64,000 nt of DNA from Strongylocentrotus droebachiensis (GCA_035222895.1 JAVYIG010000410.1:248001-312000); one strand, 5' to 3'. Shown: positions 24,001 to 39,019, numbered from the stretch's first letter. Notes: generated from the letters alone by a model not told the origin. Translations and numbers: made by a program.

Positions 24001-27000
24001 ACGCCGAAAGTACGCCAACAAAATTAAATATGTTTATTTTTTTTGCGTCCGTCTCGCGTACCCCTTTGCGTCCCTCAGCGTATAGTTACGTAGGCCAGCG
24101 TACGCTCGGCGAAGTCGGTACGCAACACTATGCAACTCTACGCATGGCCCGGTGTGAAAGGGGCTTTAAGTCTTGACAAAATTGGATGTGCATGCACGCA
24201 AGTGTGAAGAGAAAAGGAAATTCATTATCAATACATTATTCATAACTATGCGATTAGCTTTGCTCGTCAACCTGCATATATCATATCTTCATTCCTATAT
24301 ACTCTAAGAATGCCTTTTACAATGCATTTTCACTCATTTAAATTTCATCGCTCTGTAAAAATTAGGACAACCTAATTATGATGGACAAAATTAAGAGGAC
24401 TTTATTTGAAGGATTAAAATGAGCACTTTATTTGACGGACAAAAACTAGGACTTAATTTGTCGGACACAAATTAAGGCCTTACCTGGCTACACACATTTA
24501 TATTTCATAATCCTTTTGTTGAGGTGAAATGGGTTTTATCGCTTTAACCCATCGTCAAAGGGCTTTTCAAGGCATTTATTCAAACTCTAAATTGACTGTC
24601 TCCCATTTGCTCTCGCTATTCGTTAAATAGGGTAGGGTAAAAGTATCTGATGGTTTACTTTTTACCCGATATCTGGTGTCAGTTCTAGATCTGACTCAAT
24701 ATTTCATTACATTTCAATCAGGGGACCGAATGAACTAATAACGGTCGCTGTATTTCGGTTAGGTACTTTGATGAAATTTAAGATAATGAGTGCCTAAATC
24801 CCCCCTTTTTTTTATGGGTCAAATTTCTAATTTAAAGATTTTTGACGGGACCCCAACGAAAGCGACCACGAACAATAATTACACAGGCAAGAAAACGTCG
24901 AAAATTTGAATTGATATTACGAAAAATGTGAACTGGTTGATGACTAGTTAAGAAACTAAGTGGGATACCATGACATAGATCAACATCAATATCAAAGCCT
25001 ATTAGACAACATAATTTATGATGTACAAAGTTTCCATTTTTCATTGTCATAATGATGTGCACGTTACAATACAGATCACAGTCTGCTGTAAATATGTGTG
25101 GGTTGTGTGGGTGGGTGTGCGAGCGTGTTTGTGTGTGTCTATTTTGCAGCCTGGTTAAATAACTTACTTATGTAGTATATTTGTCTTGAGTTGAGAATTT
25201 TAGCAGACATCCACTGAGTGAGTTGTGTGTATGTGTGTGGTTGTGTGTTTGTGTGAGGGAGGGGGGCAGGGAGGAGCAGGACTTTGTAACAGTAAAATAA
25301 CCTCCTGATTTGTTAAAGTTTTTTATATAAATGAAAAACATGTACAATTGACTTATAACTTATGTTTATGTACTTTAAGTTTACCTAGTTGCTCAGTTAT
25401 AATATACTGCAAATGACTTTTTGTTTAATTATGTTTATGTATAAGCAATTAATATTGAAACATTTATTCATTTTATTCGATGTCTGTTCTTGTTTGTATT
25501 ACACATTTGGAGAAATACTTTTTTAAAGTGTATGTGTGCGTGCGTGTGTTTGTTTGTGTGATTACGTTTTTACAAACATGTGTCAATTAATAAATTGGAC
25601 CTGATTATTTACGTCTGGGTCCGACCTTTAACGTCTTTTAAGTTTCGAACCGAGGTCTGTCAGATTCGGTTTACAGGCGAAGACAGAGATCTGAACACTA
25701 GACCTATTAAGGGCAACACAGTTAAAAACTTCAAGTCGAAATGGCCCCTCCTTCTCCTGGTACAATCAATTTTGATGAAAATATATTGAATTAAACATCT
25801 ATCTGTTATGATCGGTCAATTCACTTATGATGTGAGCTAATAATATATGAGGCGGCTAGCAAGCATGCTCTTTTGAGAAGTCGGTATTACGATCAGAAAA
25901 AATAAATAAAAACATTTCATTATTCAACAATCTTACTTGTTCTTCCATAAATATTTCATCTTTATTCATTCCCTCTAATTAGAGTAATTGCTGCACTTCT
26001 AATCTAACCGACCCCATCTCGTACTTCTAAATGATCAATCACCCCGTTCAATTCTATGTCACCATCCATCTTGTATACATTTTAGACAAATAGTTTTAAG
26101 TTAGCCTATAGGAACATGAAATAGAGGACTGATTGGCTAAAAAATGCATTATTCAATAAAAACATTTTATTATTCAACAATCTTACTTGTTTTTCCATAA
26201 ATATTTCATCTTCATTCCATCTAATTAGACTAATTGCTGCACTTCTAATCTAACCGACCCCATCTCGTACTTCTAAATGATCAACACACCCGTCCAATTC
26301 TATGTCACCATCCATGTTTTATACATTTTAGACACATAGTCTTTAAGTTTTCCTAGGAACATGAAAAAGAGGATTGATTGGGTGAAGAAAAAAACACGCA
26401 TCGTTACTCCTGCTAATAAGCGTATAATCATGCCTTTAGAGACTTTAGAGACGAAAGCGATGAATATTTTGTAGTGATATTTTAGATACAGTACAGTGCT
26501 TTCCATGCTAAACATATTTTCTTTACAGCATTTTTGTTGGTCTAATTTTACAATTATTTTTGGCTCATTAGTACTATATGCCACTAACCTTTAGAAAGGG
26601 TAATTTGCTCCTCCCTTCTAACGTCATAATGTTGTAATATAATAATATATAAAACATGTAATCGTTTGTTTGACTACATAATCACTCTTCCTCACACGTG
26701 TATCATATCGAAATATTACGTTTAAATTACCATTGTTATTCTAGTTATCTTTGTTTGTTACAATTTATATGTTGATAAGAAAAATAATGTAAAAGTTTCT
26801 AATTTTACAAATTTTGAAACTTGAAACTTGACTTATACACTTTCTGCAGATTTTATATTGACCAACGGGACGCTAGTCATCGATACAGACTGCGGCGTGT
26901 GGTATCTTGTTTGTGACGACAACAGTACGTCATGTCTATCCTATGACGTCACAAACGGCGAAAACGTGACGTATACATGTACGATGTCCATTGGAGACTT

Positions 27001-30000
27001 TGACCTGGATTTCGAATCTTCTGAAGATGGAAGTGGAGGTGAGTTAGAAAGGGATAATTTGCTTTGATCTGATAGATTTATGTCCGTAAGATATTCATAG
27101 AGACAATTCATTCTATAACAAAAATTTGAACAGATTGTTGAACAAATCATGCAACATGAGCGCAATTAATTTCGAGAAGAAAAAAATAAAATCCATGGAG
27201 TTAGGGCAAGTTAAATACCCCTTATATTTTCTATAGACATCATTTTCGGATTTCGTAATACGTAATTGTAATTGTATACAGGTGATGGACAAAGCTATTG
27301 AAATTGCCTTAGCTTAATATGTCAAAAGTAGTTGAGCTCGTGTTAATTGTGTATTTGAAAGAATACAAGTCATGGGAAGTGTTTCACAAAGACTGAGATC
27401 GACTTTAAGTTGGACTTGACCATGGCAGGCCATTCATACCACTGTTTGCTCTCACCCTTGGCCTTTCAATTATGATCTTTAGACAATATCTTCTCCTTCA
27501 ATAATGAACTATAAATAATATTTAAACATTCTGGAGATGTGTGACCATGATTTGTACGTCCCTTGAGAAACCAATGCCATGAATGATTAGAGGAGCCTGT
27601 GGCATAAACGGCCCGCCATAGATAAGTCCAACTTAAAGTCGATCTTAGTCTTTGTGAAACGCTCCCCTGATGTTTTAGTAAATAAGATTATAGTGTGTCT
27701 CAACCAGACACATAAGGGACTTTTAGATTTACCGAACGACAACGTAGACCGCCACGTGTGACATCCTTTTAAGGTAATGTGACGTCCTTTTAAGGCACTG
27801 CCGGGCACGGCCCAGTGTCTTAATATCACACGCGGCAGTCCACACTCTCGTCGTGTAAATCTAAAAGTCCCTAATGTTGTAGCGTGACCATCTTGGTTTA
27901 ACTGAGATAGTAAGATGGTTCTCTTTGCTTTGTTAGGCAAGACAATAATGTGCCATACTGAAACTAAGTTCGGCAAACTCTATGCATAGATGACTCCCAA
28001 GATATTCCTACTCCCATTCACCAAAACATCCCTATATTGAAAAATTTATATCGGGAAATTCGTGATGTTGTCGAGTATTTTGTTATCCTTTCCGGCAAAA
28101 GAAAAAAGATCATGCTTCTTTATCGTATTCTTGCTTGTAGGAATATTTGACATACGATTTGAAAAATTTGGTAGGGCCACCCTATTAAAATTATTCTATC
28201 GACGCCTATGACCTAACAAAACATCATCACGTCGTGAGTTTGATGAGCAGTAAACTGTCTTGTTTAACACATAATTTATATTCTATATAATAGTTGTTCC
28301 ACGTATAATCAACTAACTACAGTCAAACCTGCTTAAATGACCACCTGTATAGAAAGAACATCTGCCTATAAAGACCACTTTTCTTGGATCCCTTGGGTGG
28401 TCTTTATAGAAAGATTCACTGTGATTGCTTCACCCAATCATCTCAATTTATTTTAAACAGACAGCGCGTTTTGTATGAATCACTTTGTTGAAGGCCGTCC
28501 ATTTTTAACGTATTCATATTCATTATGTAAACTATTGTCCTGAAAATTTGCTTCCATCGGCCTCATCACGTTTTGACATTGATTGATTAGCTTCTCATTT
28601 TTTATTTCCCAAAAATATTTTGCAATAAAAAAATCAGCTTCATAGTGACTATACTCTCAATAATACCAAAACTTGTCAATGATAAATACTCCATCAACAG
28701 GGGTGGCACCTGATTTTTGTTCTGAAGTGTGATATGTCTAAAAAAAAATCTCTGTCAGGCAAAAAGACCTGCATATCTATTTTTTCGAAGCATTTTAAGA
28801 CACCAAAATGACTGACAAGCAAAATAACAACAACAACAACAACAAACAAAAAACAACAACAATTCGTAAATTTCGAACCATGTTTGCCGAATCAAGGAGA
28901 CACTCATCCCCCTTTCCGTAACGCCGTGACTCCGCCCTGTCTAGCCATGTTTCACGCTAGAAAAAAAAAATGTTGATTATCACTTCATGACAATGTCGAC
29001 ATAATGAAGTATGCAACTGTTATTTCGACGACCTAACCATCACCCATTTGTCTGACTATAATTGAGGGTTTTTTTTATTAACAATGTTCTTTCGCCGATA
29101 AATTGGGCAGTAAAGATTAAATTGCAGCGTTTATTATAATATACATGTATATTAAACTGATGATTGAATGGCTTTACGGAGAACTGTTAAAAATTATTAT
29201 TTTGCACTATTTTCCTTATACGCTTGAAAGCCGTGTCGTTAATTCAGAGATAATAAAAGTACCATAAAAAGACATCAGCATACATAGTTTTACACATTGT
29301 AAAGATAAGCTTTGTTGGCTTACTTCGAATCATTGGGTCTTCGCGTCGAGTCGGGTGGTCGCGTTACACGACCTTTCGTGAAACGGAAAAGGAAGATCAT
29401 TCGACCTTTCGTAGATTTGGCGTGGGATTTTCACAAAGTGTCGGTTAATTTACCCCGGCATTTTGTGAATTAAGGGGTATGTTTTATAAAAGGTCGGGTA
29501 ACGCGACCACCTGACCCGACGCGATGACCCGATGAATCGAAGTAAGCCTCAAACAAAGCCGCTTTGTTTTTGAGTACACAGTATTTTTATTTCTGCACCT
29601 ATCGAACAGATCTTCATAAAAGGTCATAGGTTTTTTATTATTAGGTCTGATATCATGTTACTTATACTCGATTTTAAATTAAGATTTCATTGATAGCTTA
29701 GAAAATTGACAAGACTCAAATGTCAAAAGGGTATACATGTTTATAATTCAATGAAAGTCGAGTGCATTAAATAATCAATATTCACAATTCAAAATACCGA
29801 CGTATGAATTAATAATAATTGAGACTTTTAACATCTTTAGATTAAACTAAGAAATGTCCTATATGAAGCGATCAATTAAAGTGGCATTATCTACGCATAC
29901 ACTCGTACACACACCACAGACAAATAAAGTTAGGCAGTCTAGTTCGGTCTAGTTCCAAAAAGTATGCCCACCAACACTTCTATACAGTAATAAAAATTGA

Positions 30001-32931
30001 TGCATTCCAGTTATCCATGTTTGTGATCAAAATACATACACGCATTTACTGACAATAATGGTATTGGTCGTTGATATATTCTTCTGGTAGATGATACCAC
30101 GCCGTGGTTGTCGCCTACAGAACTGTTTAACACCAACCCAACAACTGGAACCACTTCCACCTCGGACAGCACTGAGAGCAGCATGAACAATCCAAGTAGC
30201 GTGACTTCAGAGACTACAGTTCAACCTGGAAACCCTGGGACCACTACTCCATACAAGACCACATCCGGTCAGTCAACGGGAATGGCAACAGGAACGGACG
30301 GTGTATCCTGCCCCTCGGATACGACACCTGGCACCCTGACACCCACAGAGGGCGCCACCACAAGCCTTTGCGAGAATGCTACCGTAGTTAAGAACGTCAC
30401 CGAGATAGTCAGTACCGACATGACTGCCACAACAGACTATACCACGATCGATCCCAAACCAGAACAGCTGGACTGTGATCAACGCTACAATGCAAGTGTG
30501 AATCAGGTACAAAATAAAGTAATATAGACAGCATAGTATATGCCTAAGTTATGTTACCTATACAAAAAAAGTTTTAAGAAATATAAATAACGTTTGTGGA
30601 TACATATAACCAAAGAGCTTAAAAGCCATTTGTTAAGTGCATTTGGCTAACTTCTTTTCATGCATCTGCTAAGTAGATCTAGATGTAGAGGTAGAAGAAG
30701 AACAGAGAAACTGCTCAAGTTTGATATTTCTGAAATATATTCGTTTCGTGGCAATTTTTCATCAAGTTTTATAGCGTATTTGTGTATTTTTGTTCCATTC
30801 AATCTATTGTTGTCACTAAAAGATAACTTCTTACTTCTTTATAATTTTGAAGTTGAACCAGCTATATTAAAATCATTGGGTTTTTTAAATGGCATTTCCC
30901 ACCAATGTAAGATCCGCTAGTAACAGCTTGATGTGACGTATTCAACTTAACCTGAAGTTACAATACCCCCCCCCCCAAGGCCAACCACTCTCGGAATTAC
31001 CTTGTCTATACACTATAACAAATTAAAGGATGCATAACATTTATGGGAAATGGGGAAGAGCACTTACTAAGTAGGTCAATTTTCTAATCAACAAGATAAA
31101 AGCAGCCATAATATATTTACAAATGTCATGGTAACGCATGGTTTAAACCTTTGATTATGTACTTCATTATTGATATCCTAATCCACTGTATTGATTGATT
31201 GGATAATAATAATAATGCTAATATATATATTTATATAGCGCCGGTATCTGCCAGGTTCGATCTACGCCGAGGAGCGTTTACTGGTGACAGATTGGAAGTG
31301 TTAGGTCCCCCAGTCAAACCTTTTCGGCGGAATTTAAGATTCCGAGTAGTTTGCTGAGATGATGATCTTGATGATTTACTCAATTTTGTTTCGCGCCATT
31401 TTACCATTACGCTCTCACTTTGATTGAAACGTTGTCAGTGATGCCCATAAAGAACGTTTTCATTTTGCATATATTTCTGCCAGTATATCGCAGCTGCCTT
31501 TCACAAACTCAATACATACTAGTTTTCCTTTGATTTTATCATTTTTATGTTTATATGTTGATTCTTTTCATTTGCTCTGTCCCCCCCCCCCCCCAAAAAA
31601 AAAAAAAAAAAAAAAAAAAAATCAGAAATTTATATTTTCCATAAAGAAGATGTTCAATCATACATGTACCCTAAAGATAATCATTGCAACTGTTTCTATA
31701 CAACCCCTGTATGAAACAAATCTTTTACTTTATCAAAGATTAAGAAAATGAAAATTCATGACATTTAATGTACAGAGCAAACGAGAGATGAGTTCGCCAG
31801 ATACGTCACAACGTTGCCAACTTTTTCTTCACTTAGAAATTCATAACCTGAGTAATTTTAATCAGATTTTGCTCACACTTTCACTAAACTACTACTTTCT
31901 TTTGTGTGCTTTGGTCAAAACCAACTAAATATTAGGGTGGACTTCCCCTTTAATTCGTATAACATTGTGGGTCCTGGTTCTATATGGTATATAATTAAGA
32001 TGCAATAAAAACTCAACTGTTTTGAAATATTGTTATTGCAATCGCAACTTAGTTTAATATGCCTTTCTATCTATAGCACGTGGTTCTCCGTGGCAGCATA
32101 ACCTACCACAACTACATCGATGACTTCAACACAACTTGGCATTATGGCGTCGCTAGCTTCAATGTGAACGGATCACTGTATCTTGGCGCAGCGCTGAGGG
32201 TTGAGGTCCGTGGAGAAAATGCGCTTCGTGTGAGCAGCACCTTTGGTGACGTCATCATAAATACAACGATTCACGTGGATCGCATGAACTCGTCGCAAAA
32301 CGGCAACGAGTCCAGTTCATCCGCAGAACAACATTTAGGTGGATTTGGACGTAAGTGGGAAACTGATCGTCATTCCATACTCTTTCATTAAGTGGGATTT
32401 TCGAACGAAAGCCCGTATTACCATATCCTTCCAGGCAGGTTTACACAAAGCATGAATTATCATAATGGGTATTTTGAAATATCACATTGCACTTTTCGAA
32501 TGAAAGCCTGTAGATACCGGATTTAGCCTCATAATTATATAATTACTTTCCCCTTTGCATACAATATCCTTATAGCCTTCCCAAAATAAGAATTATCATA
32601 AGGTTATTTTGAAATATCACAATTCATGGATCGCTACTTTTTTTCTGAAGTGATCAAAGTATTTGACATCCATTTGTGGACCTTATAGTTCATTATATTT
32701 TCGTGAAAAATAAAATGAAATATTTAATTTCAGTACAATGTATCAATTTGAATGCTTATTGCATATTAATTGTAGCTAAAGTAACATCCTCAAATACTGA
32801 TCTGTGTCTGTTGCCTTAGTCAAAATATTTTTTCCTTTCTTTCTCTCTTGCTTTTCTTCTTCTTCTTTTTCTTCTTCTTCTTCTTCTTCTTCTTCTTCTT
32901 CTTCTTCTTCTTCTTCTTCTCTCTCCCTTCT

Positions 32932-32969
<38 letters not shown>

Positions 32970-35900
32970 CTATCTTTCTATCCCGCACTATATCTCTTTC
33001 TCTCTGACTCTCACTGTCTGCCTGTTTTTCTATCTATCTTGTCTCCTTTCTCTCCGTCTCCATCTCTGTCTATCTTTCTATGTTTCCCATGTCCTCTACC
33101 AATTCCAACCTCTCCCCCCTCCCCCATCTCGACTCCACTTCTCAGGTGCTAGTGGTCCCGGTGGAGCTGCACCAAACTCCTCTAATGGGGCGGGGCATGG
33201 AGGTATGGGCGGGGCTATGACCCCCTCCACCCTCTACAGCCAGGCCTACTTGGTGAATGAAACAGAACATCTTCTGGGAGGAAGTGCAGGTAACTTCATT
33301 TCGCACAACTGTTTTTACTTTCCATTTCATTTACTCTTCTAAAAATTCTGATATTCTTACACGATAAAGATGGATCTGGGACAAAAGAACATGTCAGTGT
33401 CAGCGATATTTCGTACGCACTTATATAAGAAAGCAACTGAAGTTAATGATTGAATGATTATTCCTTAGGTTTAAATCCCCCTGACTGCACTACTACTTGC
33501 GCCCTCTATATAGCAAACAATGCCTAAGTGGTGGCCATTGGGCCCCCTTGGTCCCCTTTTTCTAATGTTAATATTGAGAGCTGATTTGATGAGATAATCA
33601 CCTGTCAGTGACCATGCAGGGAGGTCTAATCCCTCCTGGCCAAGCTAGTGCAGATAGACTTTAAAATCGACTCAGTACTATTACAATTTTGAGATTGATT
33701 CTTCTATTTCACTACCGAAGGGGTCACGAGAGCATTATGAAAGATAAACAAACTGGTGGACAAAAGAAGTGCTGTGACATATGAATTATCAATATGCATA
33801 GTCCTATCATAAAGAACCAATATATTAATTTGTTTTTCTTCTATTCTTCCTGTCTTGGTCAATATTCCATTCTTTATCCATTTTAATTACTCTAATTAGG
33901 TGGAACGTCGACGGACATCAATGGGACAGAGAGAGCTGTTGGTGGTGGTGCACTGGAGATGATCGCAGCGGGTTTTATCTTCATAGGTCAGTTATCAACC
34001 TCGTTTCTCTTTCAGATTGGAGTGGCGTGGCTAAACCATTGTTTATGGGGAGAGGGTAGTATGAAGCAATCTGCCACAGTGCTTAAGCGTGAAAGTCAAG
34101 GATAAAGATTGATGCGGTCTTCCTGATTTGAACAATTACAATGTTTGATAGCGGCCCGGTTGTTTTGTGATATGATTTTTTTATGAAATCAAATATAACC
34201 TTGTTAAATATAATTATTCATTTGATCAAGGTCTCAACCGTTTTTCATAAAGAAAACTCAGAGTAATGTCACTATTGAATGTTTTACGTTTGTCAGTTTC
34301 CGAACCTAGTCGTATCGTATTCATTTACAGAAATCTATAACATAATTTTAGAATACAAAGGTCTGAAAAATATCTCTGACCAGCAACAGTTATAAGTAAT
34401 ATAAGGTTTAAGAAAATCCAGACTTCAAGAACCTGGGGGGGGGGGTGGGGGGTAAAGCAATTGCATCAGCAGCTCCTTCTGTGTGGAATAAGTCACCCTT
34501 TCCTCTTCAAACAGTCAATACCCTTGAAACTGTCAAAGTCATACTTAAAACCCACCTTGGGCTTACTGGTTACAATTAAGTTTTCCTTCTTAGAGTTCAA
34601 CTTTTATTTCATGGACTTCGTATATTTGTATTGACTTACTTTGGAACTTCTGAATTGACATTTTTGTTGAAGGCGCCTTGAGCATCTCTAGAGATGGATG
34701 TGTGCGTGCGCTTTATAAATATTGTCATTAGCATTGTTACTATAATTATTTTTAGTAGTAGTAGTATTAGTAGTAATAGCAGTAGTAGAAGTATTGTTTT
34801 TATCACTATTATTATTATCATTATTAATGATAATAATAATAATAACAAGAAAGTTCTCATATTTTCGGAAAGCTAAACTGTCTAAAAATATCTCCAAAAG
34901 AATAGAAATGTTAGAGGCTGTCTAAATTCTTTTCAGCAGGTTTGCCAAATCCTAGAGGGCAACCGTCTCACTTGCCCCCCCCCCCCCTCCATCAACCCCG
35001 TCCCCACCCCGTCCCTCGTAAAGCCGCCTCTGAATATCAAAACGGATAACTACTTGATCATGATGATCCGTGTTCTTTTTTAGGATCTGAGATCACGGCT
35101 CGTGGAGAGGATGGAGGGCAGGACTTGTGTAGGGGCGGTGGCAGCGGTGGGCTTATTCGACTCATCGCTCAATCCGTGAGTACCAAGCAGATAATGGTTG
35201 ACTACTATTCTGCTCTACCATTTGTATCCAAACAAATCTAAAAGTGCAAACATTTCTCAAATAAAATCTTTTTTAATGCATAGATCAGCTCTTTCATAAC
35301 TAATCCTAACAGATTTGATGTTCTCAAATTTACAAGATTACGTAACAGTTGATTTCCTTTCTTCATTGTGGTAGCAGAACAGGGCACAGATTACTAGTAA
35401 TCAATGTAGAATAGGTGATGAGGCCTATAGTTGTGGAAGAAGTGACAACATGCACTGATTCATTTTGAATTCCCTTCACTAAGATTTGATTTCCAAGAAT
35501 GTTGAACGGACAAATAAAATGATTGATATCACAATTACCACCCAAATATTTTATTTTCAAAAATTTATTGACATTTTTAGGGGAGATTTTCAGGCTTTAC
35601 AGAAGAAAAGAAGTGTATTAAGCAGTATAACATCATGTGATATAGAGATAAACCATAAACAAACAAAAAACATAAATATGGTTTAATCACTTATGTACTA
35701 GTATATAATTAATCATGATTGATACACTATGATATCTACAATACCAAAGCCAAATCGTTGTATGACTTTGACTCTCTGCATAGACCACAATTATTCTATT
35801 CTGCATTAACGGATATATCGCTGTATTGAAAACAGATCTACATTGTGGGTGCTGGATCGTTGAACGTTGAGGGCGGAAATGGATCTTTGGCAAAGAATGG

Positions 35901-38900
35901 CACCGCATGCGGAGGGGGCGGAGCAGGGGGTGTGGTCCAACTTTTGGCCAATGAGAGCTGTCTAAGCTTCGACTCGCTGAAAGTTCAGGGCGGAATCGGG
36001 TTCAAAAATGGAGATCAGGGCGTGGTTATAAACAATGGTAAGTCATATTTAGATTCATTACTAGTATTTTAACGTAGGGTTTAGTTGCAAATGAATAATA
36101 AAAGTTATAATTTTTCAGTGGCATTTTGCAAGTACTATATTGGGAACCAAGGAGAATGGTTTCACATTAAACGAGGATGATGGTTAAAGGTGAGAAGCGT
36201 AGATAGAACCGGCATTGGATTACCATCTCATCACTTTTGAAGAGGAAAGGGGGTGGATAAAATCTTGTTTGCTTTTGAATGCGAGAGTATCTTAATGCTA
36301 GGTTTATTGGGTAGGTAGTGCTGTCGGTAGAGGGTCGGAACCATACGACACAATTCGAATTATCATATGGTAAGTCTTGCAAATAAAGTTTATTTCGAGG
36401 GGACAAAATCATAAACGTTGGAGGAATATTGTCGCTCCTAAAATAATGCAACAAAATCAATGTATTGGTATGTTATCATACGCAAGGTTCAAATGCAATG
36501 TTGATTAGAGCATTGTTTAAAGATTCTTTGTTTTACGAATAAATAAACATAAATCTTTTGTTTCCCTCTTCTTTTTGATACACGAAGGATCAGTATGCTC
36601 AAACAGCGGAGGCGTCAACATCAGTTATGGCGGCGGGGGTGGGGTATGGAGAGGAAATGGAAACAACGGAAATGGAAACGGAAATGGGAACGGGAACGGG
36701 AATGAAGAACAGGAAGTCGTGGGTCAAGGCACAACCGAATCTAGTTCAAGTTTGTCTCCTGAATCTCCAGACGAGACAGCGGTAAATTTAAGCTCAAAAT
36801 TACCTTTAGGGGTTGCTTTTGCCCCTTCCCATATGTTTGTTAGGGATTGACATCCTCTCTCTCATTTTTTTTTGTTCTGTTTAAAACATATAGTTATGAA
36901 ATGTTGACCCCCAAAATATATCGATGATTTAAAATAATTCGTCGACACGAAAAGTGCAATGGTTTATCCCATGCCTCATCAAGTCATCTGTATAGTTAGA
37001 GAACACCGAGAGTATTAAAACTAACTTTTCTTTTACACTTAAACTTGTTTCCAATATGCATTCCTTAATTATTGTAAATGATTATAATTGAATTGCAATT
37101 TTTTTGTTTGAAACAGAAATACAACTGAATTGAATTGAACTGAATTGAATTTACCATTATTTTGTACAAAGTTCTTTCACAGATACAATTGCTGTCTTGC
37201 ATTTGGTAACACTGTCAATTTTAATTTATTCAGTGGCTTCTCTAGAAGAAGTATTTGTTAGTGTCAATCTCCCGTTCCCCGTCCCCCTCATAATACATTT
37301 TGTGTAGGTTGATTTGGCATATTTAAAGAGCCATGTCGGCAATTGCCCCCGAAACCATGCTTATTGTCGTCAACATTTCTCACAACGCAGTCTAACCCAC
37401 AAATAACGACGAGCACAACAACGGAGTATGCAGGTAGCACTGGTTCTTTCTTTTCGACGCCTACCACATCAACACCAGTCTCTGCCACATCAGCATCAGT
37501 CTCTACCACAACGACAGGTTCTGGTACTACCTCGCCAACCCCTACCACATCAACACCTGTGCCTACCACAACGAAAATAACGCCAAACAATACCGTCGTT
37601 CGTCGGGAGCTTGCCAACCTCATCTCCTCATTTTCAGTAAGTACAGTCAAACCTGTCTATAGCGACCGCCCAAGGGAAACACAAGAAGGGGTCTTTGTAG
37701 ACAGGTGGTCTTTGTAGACAGGTTCATTTAGTACATGTTTCAATGAGAAACCATTTTCAAGGGGAACAAAAAAATGTGGTCTTTGTAGACAGGTGGTCAC
37801 CAAAGCACACTCTAAATTACAGGGATTTAAAATTTAAATCTTAAGCCGGATTTGAATGAAATTAAATCCATAAAGATTGATTTTTAATCTTAAAAGATTG
37901 CTAAACTGGTTCTTAATCCGAGTTTCAAATATATTTTTTTCAATCCCAAAAGATTAAAAAAAGTTCCGAAAATTAACGGCAAATTGACCAATCCTGGCGA
38001 TAAGATTTTGTCACATGACATGTGACATCATGCGAGCGGGAATACTTAATTAATTTTAATCTAGGAAGATTTATCTTTTGAACTTATTTTTTAATCCTTT
38101 ACAGATTAAAACTTTTTAATCCTAGCGCAGATTAATTTTAAATCCACATCGATTGGTCCCTACCTACAGTACATGAAAGATTTAAAAATAAATCCTATAG
38201 ATTTAAATTTAAATCCCTGTAATTTAGAGTGCAGGTTTTACAGGTTTGACTGTAGTAATGGTACCTTTATTTACCAAGGATAGCCTCATCATTATCCATG
38301 CTGTTCCTCCGGAGGGCCATCTCCGCAACTGCTAGGTATCCACCTTGGTGCAGAGTGGAGAGTGGCAAATGTGGTTGGTACGAGGCAAGAAATTATAACT
38401 TTATTTGGGCTTTAAAATAGTTTCATTTTCATTTTCATAACATCTTAGTATTACTCTGTATAATCATTATTTTCTTCATTCAGGTTGGTACTCCAAACAG
38501 TAATGCGAGTTCAAGCGTCAATATATCGTCTAGGGAGGCAGCAACTCAACTCAAAGAGCTAGAGAATGCAATGTCTAATGTAGCTCTCAGTTTACTTCAA
38601 GGCTTAGCAGACGACGAGCCCTTAAAAACAACCATCGTGGTCGGCGAAACCGGTTTGTAAACATTATCATTTTTATCGCATTACTTATTTCTCATACACA
38701 TACCCATGTATTTTAAAACACCCCCTCTCTCATTGTAACCCTTTGCCTCAGTTTAAAAGTAGCATTCTAGCATATCTTATAAGTAATAAAACCTAGCATG
38801 TTAGAGCATTATCCATGAAAATAATATGCTTTAAAATATAAGTCTATCAAATGATGATGGTGATGATAACGAGAAAATAAATTTCGACGAAGCACGTATA

Positions 38901-38979
38901 AATGCAACTGTTACTATAACAAGATGACATGTTCCAGACAATGCTTTAAATCAATAGTGACGTGTATCATGCCTGTTCT

Positions 38980-39019
<40 letters not shown>

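Noticed and set aside
34440-34760. A host exon encoding APSVWNKSPFPL...
   Set aside because: It matches the C-terminal end of a LINE reverse-transcriptase polyprotein, lies in an intron, and is followed by a LINE-type 3' tail.
38653-38661. Stronger donor GTAAAC for exon 12
   Set aside because: It would shift the frame into exon 13, whereas the weaker GTTTGT keeps AVAIEIV in frame.
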